Below, piece by piece: positions 1-7,059 of a stretch of DNA of 11,811 nucleotides. The notes below the pieces were generated by a model. The model saw nothing but the letters and a program-made list of their open reading frames with translations. It searched no databases and was not told where the DNA came from. The translations under genes were made by a program, and so were the position numbers. Source of the DNA: Phycisphaerae bacterium (GTDB taxonomy: Bacteria; Planctomycetota; Phycisphaerae; Sedimentisphaerales; Anaerohalosphaeraceae). Location: contig SKKI01000038.1 in the NCBI GenBank assembly GCA_007121565.1, positions 1 to 11,811 on the forward strand. Reading direction: 5' to 3'. Numbering within the stretch: the stretch's first letter is position 1; each line of letters opens with the position of its first letter.

Positions 1-982
1 CCTGGTCGACCTGTATTTCCTGCACCCGGCCCGCATCGGCCAGTCGGCGGCTTCGCCGCGCCGAAGCGATGACGCTGCGGTAATTTTCCTCCATGTTCTT
101 GACCTCATCGAGGCTGCGCAGAACCCTGAAATATGCATCGGCCACATCCACGGCAAATTCTTTTTTGAACTGCTCAAAGTCCCATATCGCATAGACGACA
201 TCGCGTTCGGCTTGGGTCAACGGCTCGGTGACAATATGCCGCCCTGAGCCGCGCAGAAGCGGGATCGCAATCGAAGCGTCAAGGGCCAGCCCCAGCGAGG
301 TTGCGCTGCCGCTGGTCAGCAGGCTCGCCAGATCAACGGCCAGCCCGGCGGACACGTCACCGCCTTCATAGAATCGCTGCGAGGCGTCAAACGTTCCGCT
401 TGATCTGGACCTCACAACCGTGTCATCCGGGGCGGTATCGACGTCAATGGCCTGTTGAACGCGGGCGACAAAGATCCTGCGAAACTGTTGCCGCTGCCAA
501 TCCAGCTCCAAGGCGGTCTGAAACACGCGTTCCTTCTGGTTTTGATAGTCAAAGCTGTTGCGGGCGCCGATTTGCAGCGCATCGAGCAGCGACAGCTCCA
601 GCGGCTCATCGGACGGGATCTGAGTGAAGATCGCGTTGGGGTCATAGGCCGCGGACAAATAGTCTTCATCCGGCCAATGGGCAATCGGTTCGAGCTGGTC
701 AATGCCCAGCGAGTGGGGGCCGGACATGACCAGGTCCTGCTCCTGAAGCACTCTGCGCCGCAGGATCGTGCTGGGCCGTTCAATATCGATCATGCCCTCC
801 CGGCCAATCGCTTCCTGATGTTTTTGGGCCATAATATCCTCTGCCGTCCGGTCAGCCTGACGCCGGTGTTCTGCCGGACTCGTGCACCCGGCAAACCCCA
901 CCAGGAGCCCGCCGAGAACCGTCCCAACCAGAATCCGCTTGACAGACTGTTTGATGTTATACATAAAGCCGTAAACTCTCAT
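1..982 (-). CDS. TolC-family outer membrane efflux lipoprotein, N-terminal part (3' end outside window)
   Basis: This frame is open from an ATG at 982 to the window edge, giving 327 codons without a stop. An AGGGA Shine-Dalgarno lies 5 nt upstream (988-992). Residues 1-32 form a basic start plus hydrophobic stretch ending FAGC, so Cys33 is a probable lipidation site and the protein a lipoprotein. Residues 34-125 are a polar extension. From about 128 (ELSLLDALQIGARNSFDYQN) the sequence follows the TolC/OEP fold: a long helix, a beta-barrel-like section at 205-245 ending IPLLRGSG, then a long helix (AERDVVYAIWDFEQFKKEF, then YFRVLRSLDEVKNMEENY). TolC proteins are trimeric exit ducts of tripartite efflux pumps or type I secretion, so location in the outer membrane with the helices in the periplasm is expected. 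The partner pump and adaptor are not in view. The gene follows the nuclease gene after 120 nt. A TATAGT at 1032-1037 might be a -10 box but has no matching -35. The family call is by sequence pattern; the substrate is unknown. Confidence 0.85.
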   Translation of the reverse strand, partial: MRVYGFMYNIKQSVKRILVGTVLGGLLVGFAGCTSPAEHRRQADRTAEDIMAQKHQEAIGREGMIDIERPSTILRRRVLQEQDLVMSGPHSLGIDQLEPIAHWPDEDYLSAAYDPNAIFTQIPSDEPLELSLLDALQIGARNSFDYQNQKERVFQTALELDWQRQQFRRIFVARVQQAIDVDTAPDDTVVRSRSSGTFDASQRFYEGGDVSAGLAVDLASLLTSGSATSLGLALDASIAIPLLRGSGRHIVTEPLTQAERDVVYAIWDFEQFKKEFAVDVADAYFRVLRSLDEVKNMEENYRSVIASARRSRRLADAGRVQEIQVDQ

Positions 983-1102
983 TTTTGTCCCTTATCGAGC
1001 TATTCATGCAACGCCACCGCTTGAGGTGTCTACTATAGTCGCTTTTGGGCCGGTATACGTTACACCATTTTGAAAAAAACGGGATTTTTAGTAAAGACGG
1101 AG

Positions 1103-1762
1103 TCATTGACCCGGCCGGGTTTGCAGATCGGGGCGTCGCCGCTGAAGCCACGAGGGCAATTGGTCGCGCGTCACCGCCTGCCATAAGCCTGTTCGCTGGG
1201 CAATGGCCGCGTCCATCCATTCACGATACGCCTCATAGTGACTATGCTCAAAGCGTAGATCGGCATAGCCCAAACCCCGACGGATAATTGCTTCATTGAG
1301 AACCTCACCATCGGGCAGGACCACATACGCCAGCAGCCGTCCATAGCGGTCTCGATGGCCGGCAACCGTATCCAGCAGGACGGTGACCTGTTTTCCCTCG
1401 GCGCGATCGCGCACAAAGTCAGTAGCCTCTTTGCCGAAAAACATCGGCTCCAGCGTCGGGTGATGTGTCTCGGGGGCATCAACGCCAAGCAGACGAATCC
1501 GCGTCGCAGGCCTGTCGCCGTCGGGCGCATCGATATCCAGTGTATCGCCGTCAATGACCGCGACCACCGTGAACGTCTGTTCGTGATAGCGTTTGTCGTC
1601 GCCCCGAATCCAGGCGGCCCGGCGCATCGCTTGGCGCACCGGCGGCATCAACTGGCGGTCCAGCACAATCGCAAACGGCAGCACAATCAGCAAAACCGCG
1701 GCGATCAGTGTGTTTCGCCGTTTGCGGCTCATGACCAAACGGGGCGCCTGGGTGCGTGCCAT
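1103..1762 (-). CDS. Membrane-anchored thermonuclease (SNase) family nuclease
   Basis: The 219-aa product has a short basic N-terminus and one hydrophobic segment (about residues 18-34), then an SNase-like domain (about 60-200). Residues aligning with staphylococcal nuclease are present: VIDGDT (69-74, with calcium ligand Asp73), RLLGVDAPE (Arg90, Asp95 and Glu98, matching Arg35, Asp40 and Glu43) and DRYGR (Arg142, matching Arg87). The catalytic set is therefore complete and the enzyme should be a Ca2+-dependent phosphodiesterase. The N-terminal segment suggests a membrane-tethered or exported enzyme acting outside the cytoplasm, for example in scavenging extracellular nucleic acid; this is inference. 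The start at 1762 is 9 nt after the lysC stop, so the two genes are probably cotranscribed. No strong Shine-Dalgarno is seen, and an internal ATG at 1732 would remove ten residues but keep the hydrophobic segment. Confidence 0.88.
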   Translation of the reverse strand: MARTQAPRLVMSRKRRNTLIAAVLLIVLPFAIVLDRQLMPPVRQAMRRAAWIRGDDKRYHEQTFTVVAVIDGDTLDIDAPDGDRPATRIRLLGVDAPETHHPTLEPMFFGKEATDFVRDRAEGKQVTVLLDTVAGHRDRYGRLLAYVVLPDGEVLNEAIIRRGLGYADLRFEHSHYEAYREWMDAAIAQRTGLWQAVTRDQLPSWLQRRRPDLQTRPGQ

Positions 1763-1771
1763 TGCCGGCGC

Positions 1772-3010
1772 TTATTTCATCTGGCGCTCAACGGCGGGCT
1801 TGTCCAGCTCAAAGGCGTCGCACACCGCAACCAGCGCTTTTTCGGCCTGTTCCAGATCCACCAGGCAACTGATGCGAATCTCACTGGTGGTAATCGAATC
1901 GATATTGATCCGCTTATCGGCCAGCGCCTTGAACATCGTCTCGGCCACGCCGTAGTGCGACTGCATCCCGACGCCGACGATGGAAATTTCGGCCACATCT
2001 TCGCGGACCATCACCGACTGGCAGTGCACCTCGGTACGAATGTCGGCGATCGCCTGCCGGGCCACATCCAGATCGTCGTGCAGGACGGTAAACGACAGGT
2101 TCGCCTTTTCGGGGCTGACCTCCGTTTGGATAATATCATTGACGCTGACGCGTTTGGCTGCCAGGTGCGCAAAAATCCTGGCCGCGTTGCCCGGCTTGTG
2201 GTCCACGCCGATCAGCGTGATTTTTGTCAGATCTTTTTGAATTGTCGCGCCGGAGACCAGAATGCTTTCCATTTCAGGCACCTCGTGAGTAATTAATGTT
2301 CCGGGAATATCGTTCACGCTGCTGCGCACATAGATGGGGACATCGTATTTCTTGCCGACCTCAATCGAGCGGCCGTGCATCACGCCGGCACCGAGATTGG
2401 CCAGTTCCAGAATCTCGTCATAGCTGATGGTATCGATCTTGACCGCCTTTTGATACAATCGCGGGTCGGCGGTATAAATGCCGTCCACGTCGGTATAAAT
2501 ATCGCACCGCTCGGCGCCCAGCGCCGCGGCCAGGGCCACCGCGCTGGTATCCGAGCCGCCGCGTCCGAGCGTGGTGATGTCGCCGACCGCGTTGACGCCT
2601 TGAAAGCCGGCGACTGCGACGATATAGCCGTCGTTGAGTTTTTCGAGGATGCGCTTGCTGTCAATCTCGAGGATGCGCGCCTTGGAGTAGGCGTCATCGG
2701 TCTTGAACCCGGCCTGCTGACCGGTAAAGCTGATCGCCTTTTGCCCCATCCCCCAGAGGGTGGTGGCCAACAGGGAAATGGTCTGCTGTTCGCCGGTGGT
2801 CAGCAGCATATCCATCTCGCGCCGCGGCGGGGCCAGATTCAGCTCTTTGGCATCGGCAATGAGTTCGTCGGTCTGCTTGCCGCGGGCCGAGGCGACCACG
2901 ACCACCTGGTAGCCGTCCTGATGGGCCCGCAGGGCGGTTTCGGCGGCGCGGCGAATCTTCTCGGCATTGGCCACCGAGGTCCCCCCGAATTTTTGCACCA
3001 ATATTGCCAT
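1772..3010 (-). CDS. lysC: Aspartate kinase (aspartokinase), two-ACT-domain type
   Basis: Aspartate kinase phosphorylates L-aspartate to 4-phospho-aspartate, the first step towards lysine, threonine, methionine and diaminopimelate. The product has 412 aa, usual for monofunctional LysC. The kinase domain (1-245) shows the hallmark KFGGTSV (7-13), GRGGSDTSA (149-157) and DIYTDVDGIYTADPR (170-184). Two ACT domains follow (about 263-330 and 340-405), the usual site of feedback inhibition by lysine or threonine. The start at 3010 is chosen because MAILVQKFGGTSV is the canonical N-terminus and AAAGGA (3018-3023) sits 7 nt before it; the frame remains open upstream to 3130 but that stretch is not family-like. 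Small departures from the common consensus are ASARG (40-44, often SAMG) and MHGR (211-214, often LHPR). The nuclease gene follows after 9 nt. The ~70-nt leader is too short for a lysine riboswitch. Confidence 0.96.
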   Translation of the reverse strand: MAILVQKFGGTSVANAEKIRRAAETALRAHQDGYQVVVVASARGKQTDELIADAKELNLAPPRREMDMLLTTGEQQTISLLATTLWGMGQKAISFTGQQAGFKTDDAYSKARILEIDSKRILEKLNDGYIVAVAGFQGVNAVGDITTLGRGGSDTSAVALAAALGAERCDIYTDVDGIYTADPRLYQKAVKIDTISYDEILELANLGAGVMHGRSIEVGKKYDVPIYVRSSVNDIPGTLITHEVPEMESILVSGATIQKDLTKITLIGVDHKPGNAARIFAHLAAKRVSVNDIIQTEVSPEKANLSFTVLHDDLDVARQAIADIRTEVHCQSVMVREDVAEISIVGVGMQSHYGVAETMFKALADKRINIDSITTSEIRISCLVDLEQAEKALVAVCDAFELDKPAVERQMK

Positions 3011-3017
3011 GGTTGTG

Positions 3018-3023
3018 TCCTTT
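3018..3023 (-). promoter_or_regulatory. lysC ribosome binding site
   Basis: AAAGGA lies 7 nt upstream of the ATG at 3010. It decides the lysC start against longer in-frame extensions up to 3130. Confidence 0.7.
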
Positions 3024-3086
3024 ATGTTGAAAATTACGCTGTCTCGACCCGGTCGGTTCCGCATACCGCCAAACGCCGGATACGGA

Positions 3087-3115
3087 TAGATAACAAAATT
3101 AAAGACCGCTGTCAA
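3087..3115 (-). promoter_or_regulatory. Predicted sigma70-type promoter for lysC
   Basis: Reading the minus strand, a perfect -35 box TTGACA (3110-3115) is followed by a 17-nt spacer and TATCTA (3087-3092), which matches only the first half of the -10 consensus. Transcription would start near 3080, giving a leader of about 70 nt. The promoter lies about 65 bp from the -35 of the divergent gene. Confidence 0.5.
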
Positions 3116-3180
3116 ACACAATCCGCACAAGGCCGGTTTAATCTGGACATAGGCCTTCTGATATACAGAGCAAGTTTTGA

Positions 3181-3210
3181 TTGACAGTGCCGAATTGCCT
3201 GTGGTATGCT
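3181..3210 (+). promoter_or_regulatory. Predicted sigma70-type promoter for the TIGR03546/TIGR03545 fusion gene
   Basis: A perfect -35 box TTGACA (3181-3186), an 18-nt spacer and a good -10 box TATGCT (3205-3210) read towards the gene. The start of transcription would be near 3217, 48 nt before the ATG at 3265. This is the best promoter match in the window. Confidence 0.7.
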
Positions 3211-3264
3211 TTTGGGCAGTGATATTGTGTGAACCCCGAACACCACTTTTTTTGCAGGGATGAT

Positions 3265-5058
3265 ATGCTGTTACCGAGAACGATCAAAAAACTGCTGGGC
3301 GTCTTTCGCGGCAAGGTGACGCCGTTGTTTGTGTTTCTGTCCACCGCGCTGGGATTCTGGTTCGGGCTGATGCCCGGCTTTTCGGGGCTGCACCTGCTGC
3401 TGCTGGCGGTGGTGCTGATTTTGAACGTCAACATCGGCTTGTTTGTTATTTTCGGGGCGCTGGGCACGGCGGTCTCGCTGGCTGCGGCGCCGGCGCTGTA
3501 TCATGTCGGCCTGGCCCTGCATAGCTGGCTGCGACCGCTGCTGTGGGTCCTGGCGAATCTGCCGATCATCGGCTTTACCAATTTCGACCGCTACGCCCTG
3601 GCCGGCGGGATCATCCTGGGCCCTGCCATCGGCGCCGCCCTCGGGCTGATACTGCTGTGGCTGGTCATCCAGTTTCGCCATAAAATGGTCACCCTCGAGC
3701 GCAAATCGCCGGCCTTTAAGAAATGGTACGCCAAACGCTGGGTCCGCATCCTGGATCGCATCCTCATCGGCAAACGCACCGCCGATATGGAATCGCTGTT
3801 TACCTCCAAGAAAAAGCTGATTCGCCTGCCGGGGCTGATTATCGTGGTGGTCTTGTTCGGGCTGATCGGGGTGCTGCTGCCGATGCTCAGCGACACCGTC
3901 GTCAAAGACCGCACCACCACGGCGATGAGCTGGGCCAACAATGCCGAGGTCAATCTCGAGCGTCTGAGGCTCTCGCCGATGACCGGCCAGGTGTCGCTTC
4001 AGGGCCTGCAGATGACAGACCCCGAAAACCTTGACACCAACCGTTTGGTTGTCGGCACGATGACCGCCCAGGCCGGCGTGTATAACCTGCTCAAAGGCGA
4101 AATTGTGCTGCGCAATGTCGAGCTGGACACCGTCGCCTTTGATCGGCCGCGAGAGACGCCCGGCCGGCGTTACGAACGGCCGGTCGATAAGAAACCCGCC
4201 CCCGAGCGGCCGGATATCGACCTTAAAACACTGGAGGACTATATCGCCCAGGCCGAGAAGCTGTACGAATGGTTTGAGACGCTGAGTCGCTGGATGCCCG
4301 CCCGACCCGCCGAGACCACCGGGCCGCGCGAAGAACCGGTTCGATTTGGGGACTATCTCAATGCGGTCGCGGCGGTGCCGGCCAGCCCGCGCGTCCTGGC
4401 CCGTCATGTTCGCCTGCGGGATGTCGCGCTGCCGGTGGCCGATTTTGGCACCACGCTGATCACCCTGGAGAATGTCAGTGACGCCCCGTACGCGGCCCGG
4501 CTGCCGGTGCGCGTAGACATGGTCTCCGAAGACAGCGAGGCAGCCCTGAACGCGGTATGGGATTTTTCGGTTCGCGAAAACGCCCCCGCGGTCAACGGCA
4601 CGTTTGCCGGCGTCGATGTGTCCGCGCTGACCGAAGGGCTCGGCGCCATCGCCGGGCTGCGGTTCAGCGAGGGGATTGCCGCCGGCGAGTTTGGCGGCCA
4701 CCTCAGCGCCGACTACATCGATATGGCCATTGATGTGACGCTCTCGCAGTTGACCGCCGCCGGCGACGGCGACGGGGTCTTCGGGCTGGGCGCCGCCGAT
4801 ACGACGGAAATCTTCTCCGCGATTGACCAGATCAGCCTGCTGCTGCGTATCGTCGGCCCGACCCAGCGACCGCAGGTGACCGTCGATGCCGAGCAGTTTA
4901 TGGCCCAGTTGCAGGAGGCGATGATCGAAGCCGGCAAGCAGCAGCTCCTGCGCAGGGTCCAGGACCAACTGCCCGATGAATTAAAAGAGCTCGACCTGGA
5001 CGACCTCACAGAACCGGATCGCATCATCGAGGGCATCCGCGGCCTTTTCGATCGGTAA
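3265..5058 (+). CDS. Fused TIGR03546-TIGR03545-like inner membrane protein with AsmA-like periplasmic region
   Basis: The 597-aa product starts at ATG 3265, 4 nt after AGGGA (3256-3260); an in-frame GTG at 3229 is less likely. Residues 1-138 are strongly hydrophobic, with about four membrane segments and motifs such as FWFGLMPGFSGLH and FTNFDRYALAGG, and resemble TIGR03546. A basic cytoplasmic-looking linker (140-182) follows, then a single membrane segment (about 186-208). The remainder resembles TIGR03545, with SPMTGQVSLQGLQMTDPENL and LLKGEIVLRNVELDTVAF, the pattern of AsmA-like proteins. A proline/charge-rich helical section lies at about 295-350 and repetitive AsmA-like strands follow. 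In other bacteria these two families are usually encoded by adjacent separate genes, and both are uncharacterised. The TIGR03545-like part, about 415 residues, seems shorter than the usual ~550, mainly in the helical middle. AsmA-like proteins are linked to envelope lipid transport, so an envelope role is a reasonable guess, no more. The gene stands alone on the plus strand with its own promoter. Family assignment is from recognised motifs and was not searched. Confidence 0.8.
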   Translation: MLLPRTIKKLLGVFRGKVTPLFVFLSTALGFWFGLMPGFSGLHLLLLAVVLILNVNIGLFVIFGALGTAVSLAAAPALYHVGLALHSWLRPLLWVLANLPIIGFTNFDRYALAGGIILGPAIGAALGLILLWLVIQFRHKMVTLERKSPAFKKWYAKRWVRILDRILIGKRTADMESLFTSKKKLIRLPGLIIVVVLFGLIGVLLPMLSDTVVKDRTTTAMSWANNAEVNLERLRLSPMTGQVSLQGLQMTDPENLDTNRLVVGTMTAQAGVYNLLKGEIVLRNVELDTVAFDRPRETPGRRYERPVDKKPAPERPDIDLKTLEDYIAQAEKLYEWFETLSRWMPARPAETTGPREEPVRFGDYLNAVAAVPASPRVLARHVRLRDVALPVADFGTTLITLENVSDAPYAARLPVRVDMVSEDSEAALNAVWDFSVRENAPAVNGTFAGVDVSALTEGLGAIAGLRFSEGIAAGEFGGHLSADYIDMAIDVTLSQLTAAGDGDGVFGLGAADTTEIFSAIDQISLLLRIVGPTQRPQVTVDAEQFMAQLQEAMIEAGKQQLLRRVQDQLPDELKELDLDDLTEPDRIIEGIRGLFDR

Positions 5059-5117
5059 AAAATGAACTGTCACCCGATATTGATGGTCACCGCTGATGCC
5101 CGTCAGCTAAAGGTCTG

Positions 5118-6368
5118 TTAACGTTTCCAGACGGCAAAATCCTCGCCGTCGAGGGTGTGCTGCCAGTTGTCACCTTCGGGCTGCCAGGGGGCGGGGCCGA
5201 GTTTCAGGGCGATCTTGTCATCCACCGTCGAAGCGTACAGATCGGGCTGGGCGATGAGGATATTGACGCCGCTTTCAGCGTGCAGGCCCGCCTCGCGGCG
5301 AAGGTGAATCAGCGTCCGGATCGTATCGCCCAGGTTGTTGTCCCAGTCAAACAGATGCGGCCAGAAGACACACGGCTTTCCCGGATGCGTCAGGAGGTAG
5401 GCGTAGCCGGCGGCAAGACGCTCCGGCGGGCACGGCCTGTCGTGGTTGGCCGGCTCGGTGTCGTGATTGTCCAGGAAGGTCACCGCCATCGCCGGCCAAT
5501 GGCCGATCAGGCCGGGACAGCGCCCGTGAACGCTTTTGAGCCGTTCGTAGTTGTTTTCTTCAAACGTTTTTTTCAGAATTTCGCGCGTAGCAAAATCAAA
5601 CGCGCAGCTCTTGCCGCCGGTCCGGTCGGGCGCGTCGTCAATATCCGGCTTGCCATAGGTGCGGTTGATCCAGTCCACTATCGGCAGCGGCTCGCCTTCG
5701 ACGCACTCGGCCACCGAGAAGACCGGCTTGCTTGCGTCGTTATACATCCCCACAAAACGGGCGTGGTAGCCTTTGACCAGGTCCCACCGCCAGCCGACAA
5801 AGCCGACCTCGTTTTTGAGCCAATTGAGCCAGTTTCCGATTGCCTGCTGGACCAGCGGATTGGTATGATCCAGATCGCGTCCGCCATCGAATTTTTCGCC
5901 GGTATCGGCCGCGCCGTCCGGTTTGCCGCCGGCCTCGTGCCAGTCGTCGTCCTGGACCACGGCTTTGCGATTGGCAGCCTCAATTTCCTGCGGATCGGTT
6001 GTCCCTTCGGGGGCAAAGTCGGGGTTGTGAAAATCCGCCCAGTCGTTCAGGCCGCAACGATGATTGACCACCACATCGGCAATCGCCTCGACCGGTCGCC
6101 GACCGCTGCGCAGTGCCGCAATCGCGGCCTGCAGCTCGTCCCGCGTGCCGTAACCGCTGTCCAGATTATACCATTCGGTCGGCAGATAGCCGTGCGGATC
6201 GGCGCTGGCCGACGGGGGCGGAAACCAGATGTAGTCAACCCCCGCCGCCTGAATCTCGCCGGCCATGTCTTTGAGAATTTGATACCAGGGATGCTCGGTC
6301 GATGTCCAGTGAAAGCCCTGCAATAGAATCGCATCCGGCTTGCCGGTATACAACGCATTCGTGGCCAT
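5118..6368 (-). CDS. Plant-type alpha-amylase, GH13 subfamily 6-like
   Basis: Alpha-amylase hydrolyses internal alpha-1,4 bonds of starch or glycogen. The 416-aa product matches plant (barley AMY-type) amylases along its length: LLQGFHW near the start, DVVVNH (98-103, region I), GFVGWRWDLVKGY with nucleophile Asp196 (region II), FSVAECVEG with acid/base Glu221 (region III), VTFLDNHDT with Asp303 (region IV), and GYAYLLTHPGKPC as in plants. It ends in the small beta domain typical of this subfamily (DLYAS to DFAVWK). All three catalytic acids are present. There is no signal peptide, so it should act in the cytoplasm, probably on stored glycogen. The start at 6368 is favoured because AGGAG (6378-6382) is 9 nt away; the ATG at 6374 is only 3 nt away and would add two residues. 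The gene converges on the fusion gene and lies 79 nt downstream of coaC, with its own promoter candidate. Region II has Trp where Phe is usual (GWRWD). Confidence 0.93.
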   Translation of the reverse strand: MATNALYTGKPDAILLQGFHWTSTEHPWYQILKDMAGEIQAAGVDYIWFPPPSASADPHGYLPTEWYNLDSGYGTRDELQAAIAALRSGRRPVEAIADVVVNHRCGLNDWADFHNPDFAPEGTTDPQEIEAANRKAVVQDDDWHEAGGKPDGAADTGEKFDGGRDLDHTNPLVQQAIGNWLNWLKNEVGFVGWRWDLVKGYHARFVGMYNDASKPVFSVAECVEGEPLPIVDWINRTYGKPDIDDAPDRTGGKSCAFDFATREILKKTFEENNYERLKSVHGRCPGLIGHWPAMAVTFLDNHDTEPANHDRPCPPERLAAGYAYLLTHPGKPCVFWPHLFDWDNNLGDTIRTLIHLRREAGLHAESGVNILIAQPDLYASTVDDKIALKLGPAPWQPEGDNWQHTLDGEDFAVWKR

Positions 6369-6377
6369 ACTCATTTT

Positions 6378-6382
6378 CTCCT
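6378..6382 (-). promoter_or_regulatory. Amylase ribosome binding site deciding between two starts
   Basis: AGGAG is 3 nt before the ATG at 6374 and 9 nt before the in-frame ATG at 6368. The second spacing is the normal one, so 6368 is preferred. Confidence 0.65.
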
Positions 6383-6421
6383 GTTTACATGTGACGGGTT
6401 AGGGCCGTATCATCGCGGCCG

Positions 6422-6451
6422 AGCATAGGGTTCCAGTGGTGAGAAAATCAA
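6422..6451 (-). promoter_or_regulatory. Possible sigma70-type promoter for the amylase gene
   Basis: On the minus strand TTGATT (6446-6451), an 18-nt spacer and TATGCT (6422-6427) are placed to transcribe the amylase with a leader of about 45 nt. The -35 box overlaps the coaC stop codon. Spacer length and -10 sequence are the same as in the promoter at 3181-3210. Confidence 0.4.
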
Positions 6452-7011
6452 AGCATTTGTTTGACCGCCTCGAAGATAGCGGCCGGTTCGGCCATGCGGC
6501 CGATGCCTTCGGTGCCGCAGGCCAGGCGGCCGGTCTCCGGGCCGATGGTGCGGAATTTAAGCCGGTTCTGAAGGTGGGCAAGATTGTCCTGCACGATCGG
6601 ATTGGCCCACATCCGGCTGTTCATCGCCGGGGCCAGCAGCACCGGCGTGTTCCAGCAGACGCACAGCGTCGTGCTGAGCAGATCGTCACACAGCCCGGCG
6701 GCGACCTTGGCGATGCTATTGGCCGTGGCCGGGGCGACTGCGACCGCGTCGGCCCAATCAGCCAGTTCGATATGCCCGATCTTAAAATCTTCCGGTCCGG
6801 CCCACATCGTTGTGTAGACCGGCCGGCCTGTGACGGCCTGCAGGCACACCGGCGTGATCAGCCGGCAGGCGTTTTCGGTCATAATCGTCCGCACCTCTGC
6901 GCCCGCGGCGGTCAGTTTGCCGGCCAGATCCGCCGCCTTATAGGCGGCAATCCCGCCGCTGATGCCCAGCAGAATATGTTTGCCTTCAAGTTGTACCCGG
7001 GGCTGGCTCAT
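6448..7011 (-). CDS. coaC: Phosphopantothenoylcysteine decarboxylase (CoaC domain only)
   Basis: This FMN enzyme decarboxylates 4'-phosphopantothenoylcysteine to 4'-phosphopantetheine in coenzyme A synthesis. The 187-aa product is only the flavoprotein half of the usual ~400-aa CoaBC (Dfp). Visible features are the flavin-binding GISGGIAAYKA (16-26), the catalytic His80 in HIELADWAD, VAPATANSIAKVAAG (92-106), the substrate-clamp PAMNSRMW (128-135), and Cys165 in ACGTEGIGRM. The CoaB ligase domain that normally follows GRM is missing: the protein ends about 14 residues later and the amylase gene is next. The split is clean and looks natural, as some bacteria encode CoaB separately. The ATG at 7011 is chosen for its normal N-terminus; an in-frame TTG at 7044, 15 nt after rpoZ, would add 11 residues. 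Neither has a strong Shine-Dalgarno. It is the last gene of the gmk-rpoZ-coaC series. Confidence 0.93.
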   Translation of the reverse strand: MSQPRVQLEGKHILLGISGGIAAYKAADLAGKLTAAGAEVRTIMTENACRLITPVCLQAVTGRPVYTTMWAGPEDFKIGHIELADWADAVAVAPATANSIAKVAAGLCDDLLSTTLCVCWNTPVLLAPAMNSRMWANPIVQDNLAHLQNRLKFRTIGPETGRLACGTEGIGRMAEPAAIFEAVKQML

Positions 7012-7059
7012 GGTTTCGGCATCACCGTCTTGGGTTGACAACAACCGAGCTTGACACCG

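Noticed and set aside
412..783. A 123-codon minus-strand frame inside the left-edge gene
   Set aside because: It is in a different frame from the TolC-like sequence, which is open for 327 codons and has a lipobox and recognisable TolC pattern; Arg/Ser/Pro-rich shadow.
1032..1037. TATAGT as the -10 box of a TolC-gene promoter
   Set aside because: No reasonable -35 hexamer at 16-18 nt spacing; kept only as a remark in the gene entry.
1109..1120. 12-bp palindrome at the end of the nuclease gene as a terminator
   Set aside because: It has no loop, lies inside the coding sequence and is not followed by a T run; the T7 run downstream has no stem before it.
1355..2296. A 313-codon plus-strand frame across the nuclease and lysC
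   Set aside because: Overlaps two strong genes on the other strand and has no recognisable domain.
3011..3080. Lysine riboswitch or T-box in the lysC leader
   Set aside because: The predicted leader is about 70 nt, far shorter than a lysine riboswitch, and no conserved core was seen.
3271..4968. A 565-codon open frame on the minus strand opposite the fusion gene
   Set aside because: It is His/Gln/Asp/Gly-rich with no recognisable family pattern and lies wholly antisense to a gene with clear membrane segments; it reflects GC-rich third positions of the plus-strand gene.
5092..5107. Hairpin GCTGA-N6-TCAGC between the convergent genes as a terminator
   Set aside because: The stem is only 5 bp and no T run follows on either strand.
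5157..6326. A 389-codon plus-strand frame opposite the amylase
   Set aside because: Antisense to a gene with all GH13 motifs; no family pattern of its own.
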